Shown one piece after another: positions 1-7,563 of a DNA stretch of 64,000 nt. The notes under the pieces are model-generated. The model had not been told where the DNA came from. It searched no databases and worked only from the letters and a program-made list of their open reading frames with translations. The position numbers were made by a program, and so were the translations under genes. The stretch spans positions 1,178,001 through 1,242,000 of the forward strand of contig NZ_CANMNI010000001.1 in assembly GCF_947499215.1 (NCBI RefSeq). Reading direction: 5' to 3'. The first letter of the stretch is position 1; the number at the start of each line of letters is the position of its first letter. The DNA comes from an uncultured Pontibacter sp. GTDB lineage: Bacteria; Bacteroidota; Bacteroidia; Cytophagales; Hymenobacteraceae.

Positions 1-1
1 C

Positions 2-196
2 AGCAAAGCCCCTATACCTGCTGGTGCCACCACCCGCAAGGTATACCTCTGCGACAGCTCCGGATCTGCCGTATATCACTATTCCAAAAACTGCTCTGTG
101 CTAAAGCGCTGCAAGGAACAGGTACTGACCGTGACAGAGGCCGATGCCATCCGGAAGCACAACCGTCGGGCCGACAAAACTTGCAGCCCTAAATAA
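2..196 (+). CDS. Partial Cys/His-rich small protein (3' end only)
   Basis: The left window edge cuts this gene; the frame beginning at base 2 is open to the TAA at 194-196 and gives about 64 residues. It contains the pattern VYLCD...YHYSKNCSVLKRCK...TCSPK, that is Cys-x(n)-His-x4-Cys-x5-Cys with a late Cys. The same pattern (VFICM...HQQHDCPVLVACK...NCETC) appears in the next gene 45 bp downstream, so the two are tandem paralogues. Conserved Cys and His suggest metal binding or disulfides, but no function is known to me. Related short domains with a YHxxxxC motif are common in hypothetical Bacteroidota proteins. The gene call is supported by the clean frame and the paralogy; the start lies outside the window. 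Confidence 0.7.
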   Translation, partial: SKAPIPAGATTRKVYLCDSSGSAVYHYSKNCSVLKRCKEQVLTVTEADAIRKHNRRADKTCSPK

Positions 197-241
197 TTCC
201 ACTTATTTTTAAGATAACTACCTATTTATTATATCATCATC

Positions 242-640
242 ATGCTTAAACACACCACAGCAGGTATGCTTTTCCTGCTCATCTCACTGGCCGCCTGCCA
301 GACACCCGATAAAGATACACAGCAAGACGAAACGCAGCAGACGATTGCCGAAGCAGACACCACACAGCGCCAGCCTCGCCCAAAGCCTGAGTTTTATTCA
401 TTTAAGGGAGTTGAGAAAAAGCGGGTATTCATCTGTATGGACCCCACGGATGATACGTTCCATCAGCAGCACGATTGCCCGGTGCTGGTCGCCTGCAAAA
501 GCACATTCAGAAACCTCACACTGCCACGCGCGGTTGAAAACTTTGACCGCTACAACTGCGAAACCTGCAGCAGTGATCTGGCTTATGTCTTCGACGAAAA
601 TGCCGCCCAGTTCGAAACTGGCTTTGGCGATAAGCGATAA
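242..640 (+). CDS. Small Cys/His-motif lipoprotein
   Basis: 132 residues. The N-terminus is an SPII signal with lipobox LAAC (residues 16-19), so the mature protein should be lipid-anchored. A polar, Gln/Thr/Asp-rich linker of about 35 residues follows, then a compact C-terminal domain with VFICM, HxxHDC, VLVACK and YNCETC motifs. That domain matches the one in the partial gene just upstream, so they probably form a two-gene unit (45 bp gap, no terminator between). The Cys spacing suggests a small zinc-ribbon-like or disulfide-bonded fold at the cell surface or in the periplasm; this is inference. A strong hairpin terminator follows immediately. Function unknown. Confidence 0.8.
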   Translation: MLKHTTAGMLFLLISLAACQTPDKDTQQDETQQTIAEADTTQRQPRPKPEFYSFKGVEKKRVFICMDPTDDTFHQQHDCPVLVACKSTFRNLTLPRAVENFDRYNCETCSSDLAYVFDENAAQFETGFGDKR

Positions 641-674
641 AACAGCAAGGGCTCCATCAGGAGCCCTCGCTGTT
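641..674. terminator. Bidirectional hairpin terminator
   Basis: Arms 641-655 and 660-674 pair with one mismatch (647/668) around the loop ATCA. A T-rich tract follows on the plus strand and an A/T-rich one on the minus strand. It lies between the convergent lipoprotein gene (ends 640) and the UspA gene (ends 675) and can serve both. Confidence 0.85.
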
Positions 675-1523
675 TTATTTTCTTCCTTTTAAGACTAGGA
701 GTGGCACTTCTGCCTGATACGTCATTTTCTCGGCCAAGCTCTGAGAGAACAGCTCCCGCAAGAAGCCTTTCTCGCGACGCAGGATGGCCACCATATCCGC
801 ACCAGAAGCATCAAAATACTCTTTTATGCCATCTGCACGGTGCTTGTTCACCACTTCCTCAAAACGCAAAGGTGCTCCCGGAAAAGCGGTTTCCAGATCT
901 TGTAGAAAACGGTCTTTATTGCCATCTTTTTCGCGGCCTTCTTTGTTCACGTGCACCACATCCACCTGCGCCCCAAAAAGGCTGGCAAAGTTTAGCACTT
1001 CACGCAGGGTGGCAATGTCATCCTGAGCGTAGTCGGAAGCATACACGATCTTGTTGATGCGCGGATGCTCAGACGTGGAAGGAACAGAAAGCACCGGGCA
1101 CTTCACTTGTTCCATGACCGCCTCGGCGTTACTGCCAATCAGCAGTTCCTCTAAGGCGTTGCCCCCACCGGTGGTACCCATCACGATCAGGTCGTAGCCA
1201 CTGGTTTTGGTGAGATGCTCTGTAATGTCGGTTAGCAGTGCCTCTTTTAGAATATAGTCGCAGGTAAAACCGCCTCCCCTATTTGCACCATGCCGTTCTT
1301 CCATCTCGCGACAAAGCGACACTAGCCTCCCTTCGGCATCGCGCATCTGTTCGCCTAGCAGCTCGCTGGCTACTAAGGCAGTTTCGGAGGTGTCCACAAT
1401 AGGCAGGTGCACCACGTGCAGCAAAGTAAGGTGCCCACCGGCCTGCCGGGCTATATGGGCGGCATATTCCACAGCCTTGGAGGCCGTTTTAGAGAAGTCG
1501 GTAGGACAAAGGATTTTCTTCAT
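675..1523 (-). CDS. Universal stress protein, tandem UspA domains
   Basis: 282 residues made of two Usp (Rossmann-like) domains, roughly 1-148 and 155-282. The first opens with KKILCPTDFSKTASKAVEYA and carries the nucleotide-binding G-x2-G-x9-G(S/T) type motif (GTTGGG...IGSNAEAV) followed by CPVLSVP, typical of ATP-binding UspA. The second domain ends AEVPLLVLKGRK and its glycine motif is degraded, so probably only the first half binds nucleotide. Tandem Usp proteins of about 280 residues are common in Bacteroidota and respond to stress or stasis; no specific partner is evident. It stands alone with 178 bp of upstream DNA. Confidence 0.93.
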   Translation of the reverse strand: MKKILCPTDFSKTASKAVEYAAHIARQAGGHLTLLHVVHLPIVDTSETALVASELLGEQMRDAEGRLVSLCREMEERHGANRGGGFTCDYILKEALLTDITEHLTKTSGYDLIVMGTTGGGNALEELLIGSNAEAVMEQVKCPVLSVPSTSEHPRINKIVYASDYAQDDIATLREVLNFASLFGAQVDVVHVNKEGREKDGNKDRFLQDLETAFPGAPLRFEEVVNKHRADGIKEYFDASGADMVAILRREKGFLRELFSQSLAEKMTYQAEVPLLVLKGRK

Positions 1524-1701
1524 GACGTTTTAAGGTTGGGTTGCGTTTTGGGGCGTTTTATATCACAGTTTCCCTATGTATACGTGTGTATGCAAAAATG
1601 TGCTTTATTCCTGTTATTAAAAATGATTTACATCATATCCGAGCCCCTCTTTCAAAACCGCTATCTACCTTGTACAGCTCAATCAGAGTTCGCGATTGTG
1701 T

Positions 1702-2769
1702 CTAAAGAGCAGGCTTGCGATTGATCGCCTTCACTTCCTCCCACTTCCAGAAACGCTTGGACGCTATACCTGCATAGGCTTTCTTGAAATAAGTTACGAT
1801 TTCTTTTTTCAGTGCTTCAACAGGTATAGACGACGAGAATATCTCTCGAGAACTCGGGTTATCATACCGCTCCGTGCGGGACAGTTCGCCACCCTCCAAG
1901 CGCAGCAGTGGGCCTGTTTCTGTTATGCCATCTGCGGTCCAAGTGTAGCCTGAGGTTTCCAAGGCATTGAGTTGTGCGGCAAGTGGTTCCAGATCAATGC
2001 GGGGTAATGTCGGTCTAGAGGCGATATCCACCCAAGTGGTGTACTTATACTCGAGTTCGTATCGGTTGTCATCGTAACAACTAAGCACGATATCAAATCC
2101 GATGGTGCGGCTGAACAGGGCATAGTAGTGCATGGGACGGTGTGTCTGTATAATGATCAGCCCGATATCCGGATGACGTTCCAGTTTGGTGTCGGGCTTG
2201 TACATGTCACGGTAGCCTAGCAGCACATCAGCCACTTCTACTTCCCATACAGGCTTCTCCCAGTCGGGGTCCTGTAGCACGCGACCGAACTCACGCAAGA
2301 AGTACCGGAACTTGTCGACGCAGCGCTTCGCCTCCTTCTCTTCGGTTTCGTCGGCGGCAAAGGGGGCGTAAAACATGTCCCGCTCACGGGCATTGATCCA
2401 GCAGACCAGCTTCAGCGCCTCGCCAGCCAAGGGGTGGTTAAGGTCCAATTCCCGGAAGTCGCCGATGAGAGCCATTTGACGCAGCAGTTCCTCATTCTCA
2501 AGGGCCCTTTCAGGATGAAGTAGGCTCCATACGCCTACAAAACCGTCAATATCGAAATGGTTGGCGGTTACAAAAGGCAGGTCCAAACCGGGCAGATTAA
2601 GCCGAAGGGCGTGCAGCACCATGGCCGCGCTGGTATCGTCGCGCACCTCGGGCGGTGTGGGGGCGCCCCGCCAGTGCGACAGCACCAGTCCGTTGGGGTG
2701 CATGCTATCCACGATGATGGCTTTTTTCTCCTTTACCTCGCCGAAGGGTATAAACTGTCGCTTTATCAT
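1702..2769 (-). CDS. DUF6687 family protein
   Basis: 355 residues from the ATG at 2769 (MIKRQFIPFGEVKEKKAIIV). The open frame extends upstream to 2910, but the extra 47 residues would overlap the divergent pncB start and lack family character, so I start at 2769. The sequence contains conserved blocks SMHPNGLVLSHW, DDTSAAMVLHAL, TANHFDIDGFVGVWSLLHP and HPDIGLIIIQTHRPMHYYA, which I recognise as the uncharacterised DUF6687 family. There is no signal peptide or membrane segment, so it is probably cytoplasmic. The DHH-like HFDIDG element hints at a metal-dependent fold, but this is speculation. It is divergent from pncB with a 139-bp gap. Confidence 0.8.
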   Translation of the reverse strand: MIKRQFIPFGEVKEKKAIIVDSMHPNGLVLSHWRGAPTPPEVRDDTSAAMVLHALRLNLPGLDLPFVTANHFDIDGFVGVWSLLHPERALENEELLRQMALIGDFRELDLNHPLAGEALKLVCWINARERDMFYAPFAADETEEKEAKRCVDKFRYFLREFGRVLQDPDWEKPVWEVEVADVLLGYRDMYKPDTKLERHPDIGLIIIQTHRPMHYYALFSRTIGFDIVLSCYDDNRYELEYKYTTWVDIASRPTLPRIDLEPLAAQLNALETSGYTWTADGITETGPLLRLEGGELSRTERYDNPSSREIFSSSIPVEALKKEIVTYFKKAYAGIASKRFWKWEEVKAINRKPAL

Positions 2770-2908
2770 GCGATAAAGATAGGTAAATCTGAGATGATAC
2801 CTTAAATTCGGGCCAACAAGAAACCCGGTTAAGAGCAGTACAAAATTCCGGATTTCAACAGCACCGGCTTTCGTTTCAGCTTTGCAAACTTCATCAAAAC
2901 ACAGCACC

Positions 2909-4390
2909 ATGAGCCTCCAACAGATTTACCGCACCTCCCTTTCGCTTCTCACCGACTTGTACCAACTGACCATGGCCTATGGCTACTGGAAAGAGGGTAT
3001 AGCCGAACGCGAAGCCGTTTTTCACCTGTACTTCCGCAAAGCTCCCTTTAAAGGCGGCTATACCATAGCGGCCGGTCTGGAAAATGCGGTAGAGTACCTG
3101 CAACAGTTGCGGTTTACGGAAGAGGACTTGGCCTACTTAGGCGGGCTGCGCAACGGCAAGCAGGGGCCGCTTTTTGAGCAGGGATTTCTGGACTACCTGC
3201 GCGACCTGCGCTTCACCTGCGATGTGGACGCCATACCTGAAGGTAGCGTGGTATTTCCGAGCGAACCGCTAATACGGGTGCGTGGACCCTTACTCCAAGC
3301 CCAATTGGTGGAGACCACGCTACTCACTATTATCAACTTCCAGACACTCGTCGCCACCAAGGCGGCCCGTATAAAAGAAGCTGCCAAAGGCGATCAGGTG
3401 ATTGAGTTCGGCATGCGACGGGCGCAGGGTATAGATGGGGCGCTGTCAGCTACAAGGGCTGCTTATGTGGGTGGTATAAACGCTACTTCCAACGTGCTGG
3501 CGGGCAAGCTGTACGACATACCTGTAAAAGGCACCCACGCCCACAGCTGGGTACAGGCCTTTGAAAATGAGCAGGCTGCTTTTGAGGCCTATGGGCAGGC
3601 CTTTCCGCAAGATTCCGTTTTTTTGGTCGACACCTACAACACCCTCGAAGGCGTTCGCCATGCCATTAATGTGGCCAAAAAGCTAGCTCCCACCGGCTTC
3701 CGGCTCAACGGCATTAGACTAGACTCCGGCGACTTGACCTACCTGAGCATAGAGGCCCGCAAACTGCTGGACGAGGCAGGCATGACCTATACCAACATCG
3801 TGGCCAGCAATGACCTGAATGAGAGTATCGTAAACAGCCTAAAACAAGAGGGCGCCAAGGTGAATGTTTGGGGAATCGGGACGCAACTGGTTACTGCTTA
3901 TGATCAGCCGGCCTTGGGCGGTGTTTATAAACTAGCCGCCCTTCAGCAGGAAAACGGCAATTGGACCTATAACCTGAAACTGTCGGAACAGCTGGAGAAG
4001 ACCTCTAACCCCGGTATACAGCAGGTGCGCCGCTTCTACGATGAGCAGGGTTACATCGCTGATATGATCTTTAACGAGGCGGAGCCCCTGCCTGAGAAGA
4101 TTTTGATTGTGAACCCGCTTGACATCACCCAGCGTAAGGCTATACCGGCCGGCACCGCCTACAAAGACCTACTCCAGCCTGTTCTCTCAAGAGGCGAACT
4201 CATACAGGAACTCCCTGATCTCAAAACAATACGCCAGCACCGGGAAACTGAGATAGACAAACTGCACGAAAGCATAAAGCGGCTTTTGAACCCGCACAGC
4301 TACCCGGCTGGCCTCGAAGCAGGCTTCCAACAAGCCAAAACGGATCTGGTGCTGGCTATACGGGAGAAAGGCGAGCCTGCTATCAAATAA
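2909..4390 (+). CDS. pncB: Nicotinate phosphoribosyltransferase
   Basis: 493 residues from ATG 2909 (MSLQQIYRTSLSLLTDLYQL); an in-frame TTG at 2882 gives an extra nine residues without homology. It converts nicotinate and PRPP to nicotinate mononucleotide with ATP, the entry step of the Preiss-Handler route to NAD. Diagnostic elements are LLTDLYQLTMAYGYW at the N-terminus, FGMRRAQG, GTHAHSWVQAF (with the His that is phosphorylated in this family) and GIRLDSGDLTYLS. Length is normal for the family. A near-consensus -7 box (CAGCTTTG, 2877-2884) sits 24 bp upstream of the start. Monocistronic; the HNH gene downstream is convergent. Confidence 0.96.
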   Translation: MSLQQIYRTSLSLLTDLYQLTMAYGYWKEGIAEREAVFHLYFRKAPFKGGYTIAAGLENAVEYLQQLRFTEEDLAYLGGLRNGKQGPLFEQGFLDYLRDLRFTCDVDAIPEGSVVFPSEPLIRVRGPLLQAQLVETTLLTIINFQTLVATKAARIKEAAKGDQVIEFGMRRAQGIDGALSATRAAYVGGINATSNVLAGKLYDIPVKGTHAHSWVQAFENEQAAFEAYGQAFPQDSVFLVDTYNTLEGVRHAINVAKKLAPTGFRLNGIRLDSGDLTYLSIEARKLLDEAGMTYTNIVASNDLNESIVNSLKQEGAKVNVWGIGTQLVTAYDQPALGGVYKLAALQQENGNWTYNLKLSEQLEKTSNPGIQQVRRFYDEQGYIADMIFNEAEPLPEKILIVNPLDITQRKAIPAGTAYKDLLQPVLSRGELIQELPDLKTIRQHRETEIDKLHESIKRLLNPHSYPAGLEAGFQQAKTDLVLAIREKGEPAIK

Positions 4391-4445
4391 CAGCCGAGCA
4401 CAGCACCACTCAGGTATAAGAAAATTCGTAACACAGGTATAAAAA

Positions 4446-4736
4446 TTAGCGCCTGCGGCCACGCCTGTTGGAGATGCGCTCGATGCGTTTGGTGCGCACC
4501 CACTTGAGGTACTTCTGTAAGTCCTCGGCCTCTTGCAGCGCAGGTATGGAATTATATAGAGTGGCCAGTTCGCGATTGTTGAAGGTGAGGTGCAGCGTGC
4601 TGTGGCAAGGCTGGCATAGTTCCGCCGTGGCCCCATAGCGGCCTCCCTCCTCGCGGGGCACAAGGTGGTGCCGGGTCAGATATAGCACTTCCCGGCCGCA
4701 CAGTTCGCAGATTAGCTGTTCCTCTTTTTTGGCCAT
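4446..4736 (-). CDS. Small HNH-type nuclease domain protein
   Basis: 96 residues from ATG 4736; upstream in-frame ATGs at 4757 and 4772 would add 7 or 12 residues. The core reads CELCGR, RHHLVPREEGGRYG, LCQPCHSTLH: two CxxC pairs bracketing a His-His, the layout of a beta-beta-alpha-metal HNH domain with a structural zinc. The C-terminus is a short helix and a very basic tail (RRGRRR) that could bind nucleic acid. Stand-alone HNH proteins of this size are common in Bacteroidota and mostly uncharacterised; there is no restriction or phage neighbour to assign a role. The identification of the domain is firm, the biological role is not. Confidence 0.8.
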   Translation of the reverse strand: MAKKEEQLICELCGREVLYLTRHHLVPREEGGRYGATAELCQPCHSTLHLTFNNRELATLYNSIPALQEAEDLQKYLKWVRTKRIERISNRRGRRR

Positions 4737-4813
4737 ACTCCTTCTACTGTTGGCCATAATCGCAAGTTGCAAGGCCCTGATGCAGTCAATGGCTTGCCAA
4801 GGTATAAGCGCCC

Positions 4814-6316
4814 TTACTTATAGTCAGGCATAGTGGCGTTTTCAAACAAACGCACCCGGTTCCTGCCATTCGACACATCCATCATCCAGACTGAGCTTGG
4901 GCCCACCCCGTCGTTGGGCGCATTCGTGAAAACAATTTTTGATCCGTCCGATGAGAAGCGTGGAAAAAGGTCGTTTGTACCGTCAGGTTTGCCGTTAGAG
5001 AGATTCGTAACACGGGAAGTCTCTAAATTTTTAATGAAAATCTGCGCGTTAAGCTGTCGCCCCGCCGCATTTTCGAAGCCTTCCACATCCCGGGTATACA
5101 TCACATTTCTGCCGTTAACAGAGAAAGTGGGACTTTCTATTCGACCGGGAAGGTTTTCCACCAGAAGCGTCATATTGCCGCCATCTGAATCCATGATATA
5201 GATTTCAGAGTCATTGATATTGGAGCCGATAGTCTGCACAACAATCTTATTTCCGCTAGCCGTCCAGTCAATCATCCGGAAGTGCCTGTTAGCGGGGGCC
5301 TTTGCTATTAACCGCAGACCTGTTCCATTTCTATTGATCAGATACAGGTTGTCATAATGGGCATAGAGCAGCTGCCCACCGTCAGGAGACCATGTAAACC
5401 CTATACCTTGGTTATGATAGCCAGCGACGGGAATGGTTGTCAACTGCCGTTTCTCTGAGCCGTCCCGGTTCATAGTGTAGATGTGAATATCAGTACCCAC
5501 ATTAGAGGAGTAGGCTATACGGTCCCGTATCGGACTGATGACTGGCCACCACTCGCGGCTGAACGAAGAGGTAAGCCTGAAAACATTCGCCGCTGTGCCG
5601 TCAGAGCTATAGATATCATAATTTCCCTCTTCTTCACGGGCAAATACAAAGCGTGTTACCGGCATTGCATGGGTAGTAAAGCTCCATACAGGTCCGTTGG
5701 TTACGGCTCCACGCTTGTTCTTAACCGTCACCTGCCAGAAATAGGTCGTGTTAAACTTCAGATTTGAGGCGACTGTCGTCGTGTCTGTGATGTTCTGCAC
5801 TAACAGCTTCTTCTCCGCCACCCCAGACTCATAGAGGTATACATTGTAAGTCAGACTGTCACCAGAGCGGGCTTCGGGGCTTGTCCACTTAAGCGTTAGC
5901 GATATGTTTTGGTTTGGTGCATTATCTGATGGGTCTACAAGTGAAGGGGGACCGGGCGCAAAGGTGGCCGGATTTTCAGGCACCATCAGGATGGTAACGA
6001 ATGTACGATTGTCATTTTTAACAGCAACAGCTACGCTCTCTGTTTTGTACCCGCTTTTTCGGGCCAATAAGGTATAGTTACCTCCAGCAACAGGTTCAAA
6101 CACAAACCGGCCGTCCTCATCTGAGGCGATAGCCGATGTAGCCGGATTGCTGGTTACAGCTACCCCGGCAAGAGGTTCACTTGTGTCAGCGTCTCGAATT
6201 TCCCCTCCAATAGATCCCTCCCCCAATGGTTCGATGGTATCCTCGTTGCAGGCAGTAAATACGATCAGAAAAAAAAGAGCACAAAAAAGCCTAAGGGTGG
6301 TGGTTGCTTTGAGCAT
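4814..6316 (-). CDS. Lipoprotein: carboxypeptidase-regulatory + FN3-like + TolB-type propeller
   Basis: 500 residues. An SPII signal ends at lipobox FTAC (Cys23). Residues about 35-110 form a carboxypeptidase-regulatory-like beta domain (GGEIRDADTSEPLAGVAV, DGRFVFEPVAGGNYTL). Residues about 125-215 look like an FN3 domain (LKWTSPEA...YFWQVTVKNKRG). The C-terminal half has TolB/WD40-like repeats (DIYSSDG, IHIYTMNRDGSEKRQLTT, FTWSPDG, EIYIMDSDGGNM, FSSDGSKIVFT). It is a surface or periplasmic lipoprotein of unknown ligand. It lies 213 bp downstream of csgH on the same strand. It may belong to the curli locus (matrix or fibre interaction), but the AT-rich gap means it could be transcribed separately. 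Confidence 0.85.
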   Translation of the reverse strand: MLKATTTLRLFCALFFLIVFTACNEDTIEPLGEGSIGGEIRDADTSEPLAGVAVTSNPATSAIASDEDGRFVFEPVAGGNYTLLARKSGYKTESVAVAVKNDNRTFVTILMVPENPATFAPGPPSLVDPSDNAPNQNISLTLKWTSPEARSGDSLTYNVYLYESGVAEKKLLVQNITDTTTVASNLKFNTTYFWQVTVKNKRGAVTNGPVWSFTTHAMPVTRFVFAREEEGNYDIYSSDGTAANVFRLTSSFSREWWPVISPIRDRIAYSSNVGTDIHIYTMNRDGSEKRQLTTIPVAGYHNQGIGFTWSPDGGQLLYAHYDNLYLINRNGTGLRLIAKAPANRHFRMIDWTASGNKIVVQTIGSNINDSEIYIMDSDGGNMTLLVENLPGRIESPTFSVNGRNVMYTRDVEGFENAAGRQLNAQIFIKNLETSRVTNLSNGKPDGTNDLFPRFSSDGSKIVFTNAPNDGVGPSSVWMMDVSNGRNRVRLFENATMPDYK

Positions 6317-6529
6317 AAAAGCTGACGGTTAGAACAATAAAATCAACACGGACGCACACTTACTTTATGTTTCCCAACAAAAAGAAAAGTCTAATGCAAT
6401 CCATATATATTTATATACGAATAAAATATATAGTTGTTCTCCTTATTGCTGCATACTGATAAAGTGAACACAGCGAAATTGAGACACGGTATTACAACTC
6501 ATACTTATAAGGAACTAGAAACTGCAACC
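6317..6529. other. AT-rich spacer, no gene seen
   Basis: Strongly AT-rich sequence between the end of csgH and the start of the propeller lipoprotein. No ORF or convincing hairpin terminator is visible. It may hold the promoter of the lipoprotein gene, but I find no clear TAnnTTTG box. Confidence 0.4.
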
Positions 6530-6910
6530 TTATAATTCGGGAACTTTGAGTTCCTGTTTAGCGACTAACTGATTCCCGTCATAAATCTCCAGCAACAGAT
6601 CGTAGCTATCGGTAGGCCTGATGGACAATGCTGTTTTTGAGAGAGATATAGTTTGGCCGGAAGCGGCCACAAAGCTGCCTGATTGGCTATTTGCTGACTT
6701 GCCTGTTGCAGATACACGAATGCATCTGAATTTGTAGGTCAAGTATACCGTCTGCTGACTATTGTTTTCAAACATATTAGACACTAACAGCAAACCATTT
6801 TCGCGCTGTGTATCCATTTGCGCTACATATTGTGACTCTGTCTGAGTCATATAGTTTACATCGTACATAATTATAAGGGAGTTAAAGATTAAAAGTATAT
6901 AAAAGATCAT
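6530..6910 (-). CDS. csgH: CsgH-like curli assembly protein
   Basis: 126 residues. A hydrophobic N-terminus (MIFYILLIFNSLIIM) could be a signal or anchor. The rest is a single beta-rich domain: LLLVSNMFENNSQQTVYLTYKFRCIRV, then a short loop rich in Ser/Gly/Gln (SANSQSGSFVA), then ISLSKTALSIRPTDSYDLLLEIYDGNQLVA. This order, including the SQSG segment before an edge strand, resembles the immunoglobulin-like CsgC/CsgH chaperones that block premature amyloid formation in the periplasm. It overlaps the csgB-like gene by 4 bp (ATGA), so the two are translationally coupled. The assignment rests on position and fold-level resemblance rather than strong identity. Confidence 0.65.
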   Translation of the reverse strand: MIFYILLIFNSLIIMYDVNYMTQTESQYVAQMDTQRENGLLLVSNMFENNSQQTVYLTYKFRCIRVSATGKSANSQSGSFVAASGQTISLSKTALSIRPTDSYDLLLEIYDGNQLVAKQELKVPEL

Positions 6911-7488
6911 TTCTTACCGGTTACAAGTGGTAATGCCCAATTGCTTTGCTCAATGGTTATGTTCATGTTATTGCCTTCCTGCACCACTTTATAAGACTTT
7001 GAATTCAAGCCCGTTTCCACTTGGTTGATGGTGTTGTTGTTCCCGAGTTGTATGAGGGTATGCTCTAAATTGATGCCGCTGATGGTCTGGTTTATGTTGT
7101 TGCTTAAGCCCTGCTGGTGCACTTTGGTCGTGTTATGCATGCCGTCCACTTCACCGGCGTAATTATTATTCACGCCAATCTGTCTGGCCTCCGTGCGGTT
7201 TCCGATGCCCTGCTGGTGCAGGCTAGCCCTGTTAAAATCCCCGACCTGCATAATAAACGCCCCATTGGACTGTGAAGAAGAGTTTCTTTGCATAACTGCC
7301 GCCTCGTTCGCATTCCCAATCTGGTGTACCTGAGCCCCTTCCCGAATCAGGCCCTTGGTCGCGGTGTTAGCTTGCTGCTCCGTCCTCAGTTGCTCCAATA
7401 GCTCTTCCTCATTTCTGGTCCCTTGTCCGAAGACGGTCATCTGTAGGAATAAAAAGGAAGAAATGAGTAGTATTACATGCTGTTTCAT
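6907..7488 (-). CDS. csgB: Minor curlin / CsgB-like nucleator
   Basis: 193 residues. A Sec signal (ISSFLFLQMTVFGQG) is followed by about 30 polar residues (EEELLEQLRTEQQ). Degenerate curlin repeats come next: VHQIGNAN, IMQVGDFN, LHQQGIGN, ARQIGVNN, VHQQGLSN, LIQLGNNN, VVQEGNNM. The repeats are less regular and more charged than in CsgA, and the protein ends in a non-repeat tail (ALPLVTGKK). In E. coli, CsgB is the surface-anchored nucleator; the same role is likely here. It lies 75 bp downstream of csgA, behind a terminator-like hairpin, and couples to csgH by an ATGA overlap. It contains no GGTATA site. Confidence 0.82.
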   Translation of the reverse strand: MKQHVILLISSFLFLQMTVFGQGTRNEEELLEQLRTEQQANTATKGLIREGAQVHQIGNANEAAVMQRNSSSQSNGAFIMQVGDFNRASLHQQGIGNRTEARQIGVNNNYAGEVDGMHNTTKVHQQGLSNNINQTISGINLEHTLIQLGNNNTINQVETGLNSKSYKVVQEGNNMNITIEQSNWALPLVTGKK

Positions 7489-7517
7489 AGCGGATAGGCT
7501 TTTCTTGTATTAAAAAA

Positions 7518-7549
7518 CTCTTGGGTGTGCCGCTTAGCACACCCAAGAG
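7518..7549 (-). terminator. Hairpin with T-run between csgA and csgB (attenuator candidate)
   Basis: Perfect 13-bp arms 7518-7530 and 7537-7549 around loop CGCTTA. On the minus strand the stem is followed at once by a six-T run, the form of an intrinsic terminator. Because csgB and csgH lie downstream on the same strand with only 75 bp of gap, it probably ends most csgA transcripts and lets a fraction through. Confidence 0.8.
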
Positions 7550-7563
7550 ATGGTAAACTTAAA

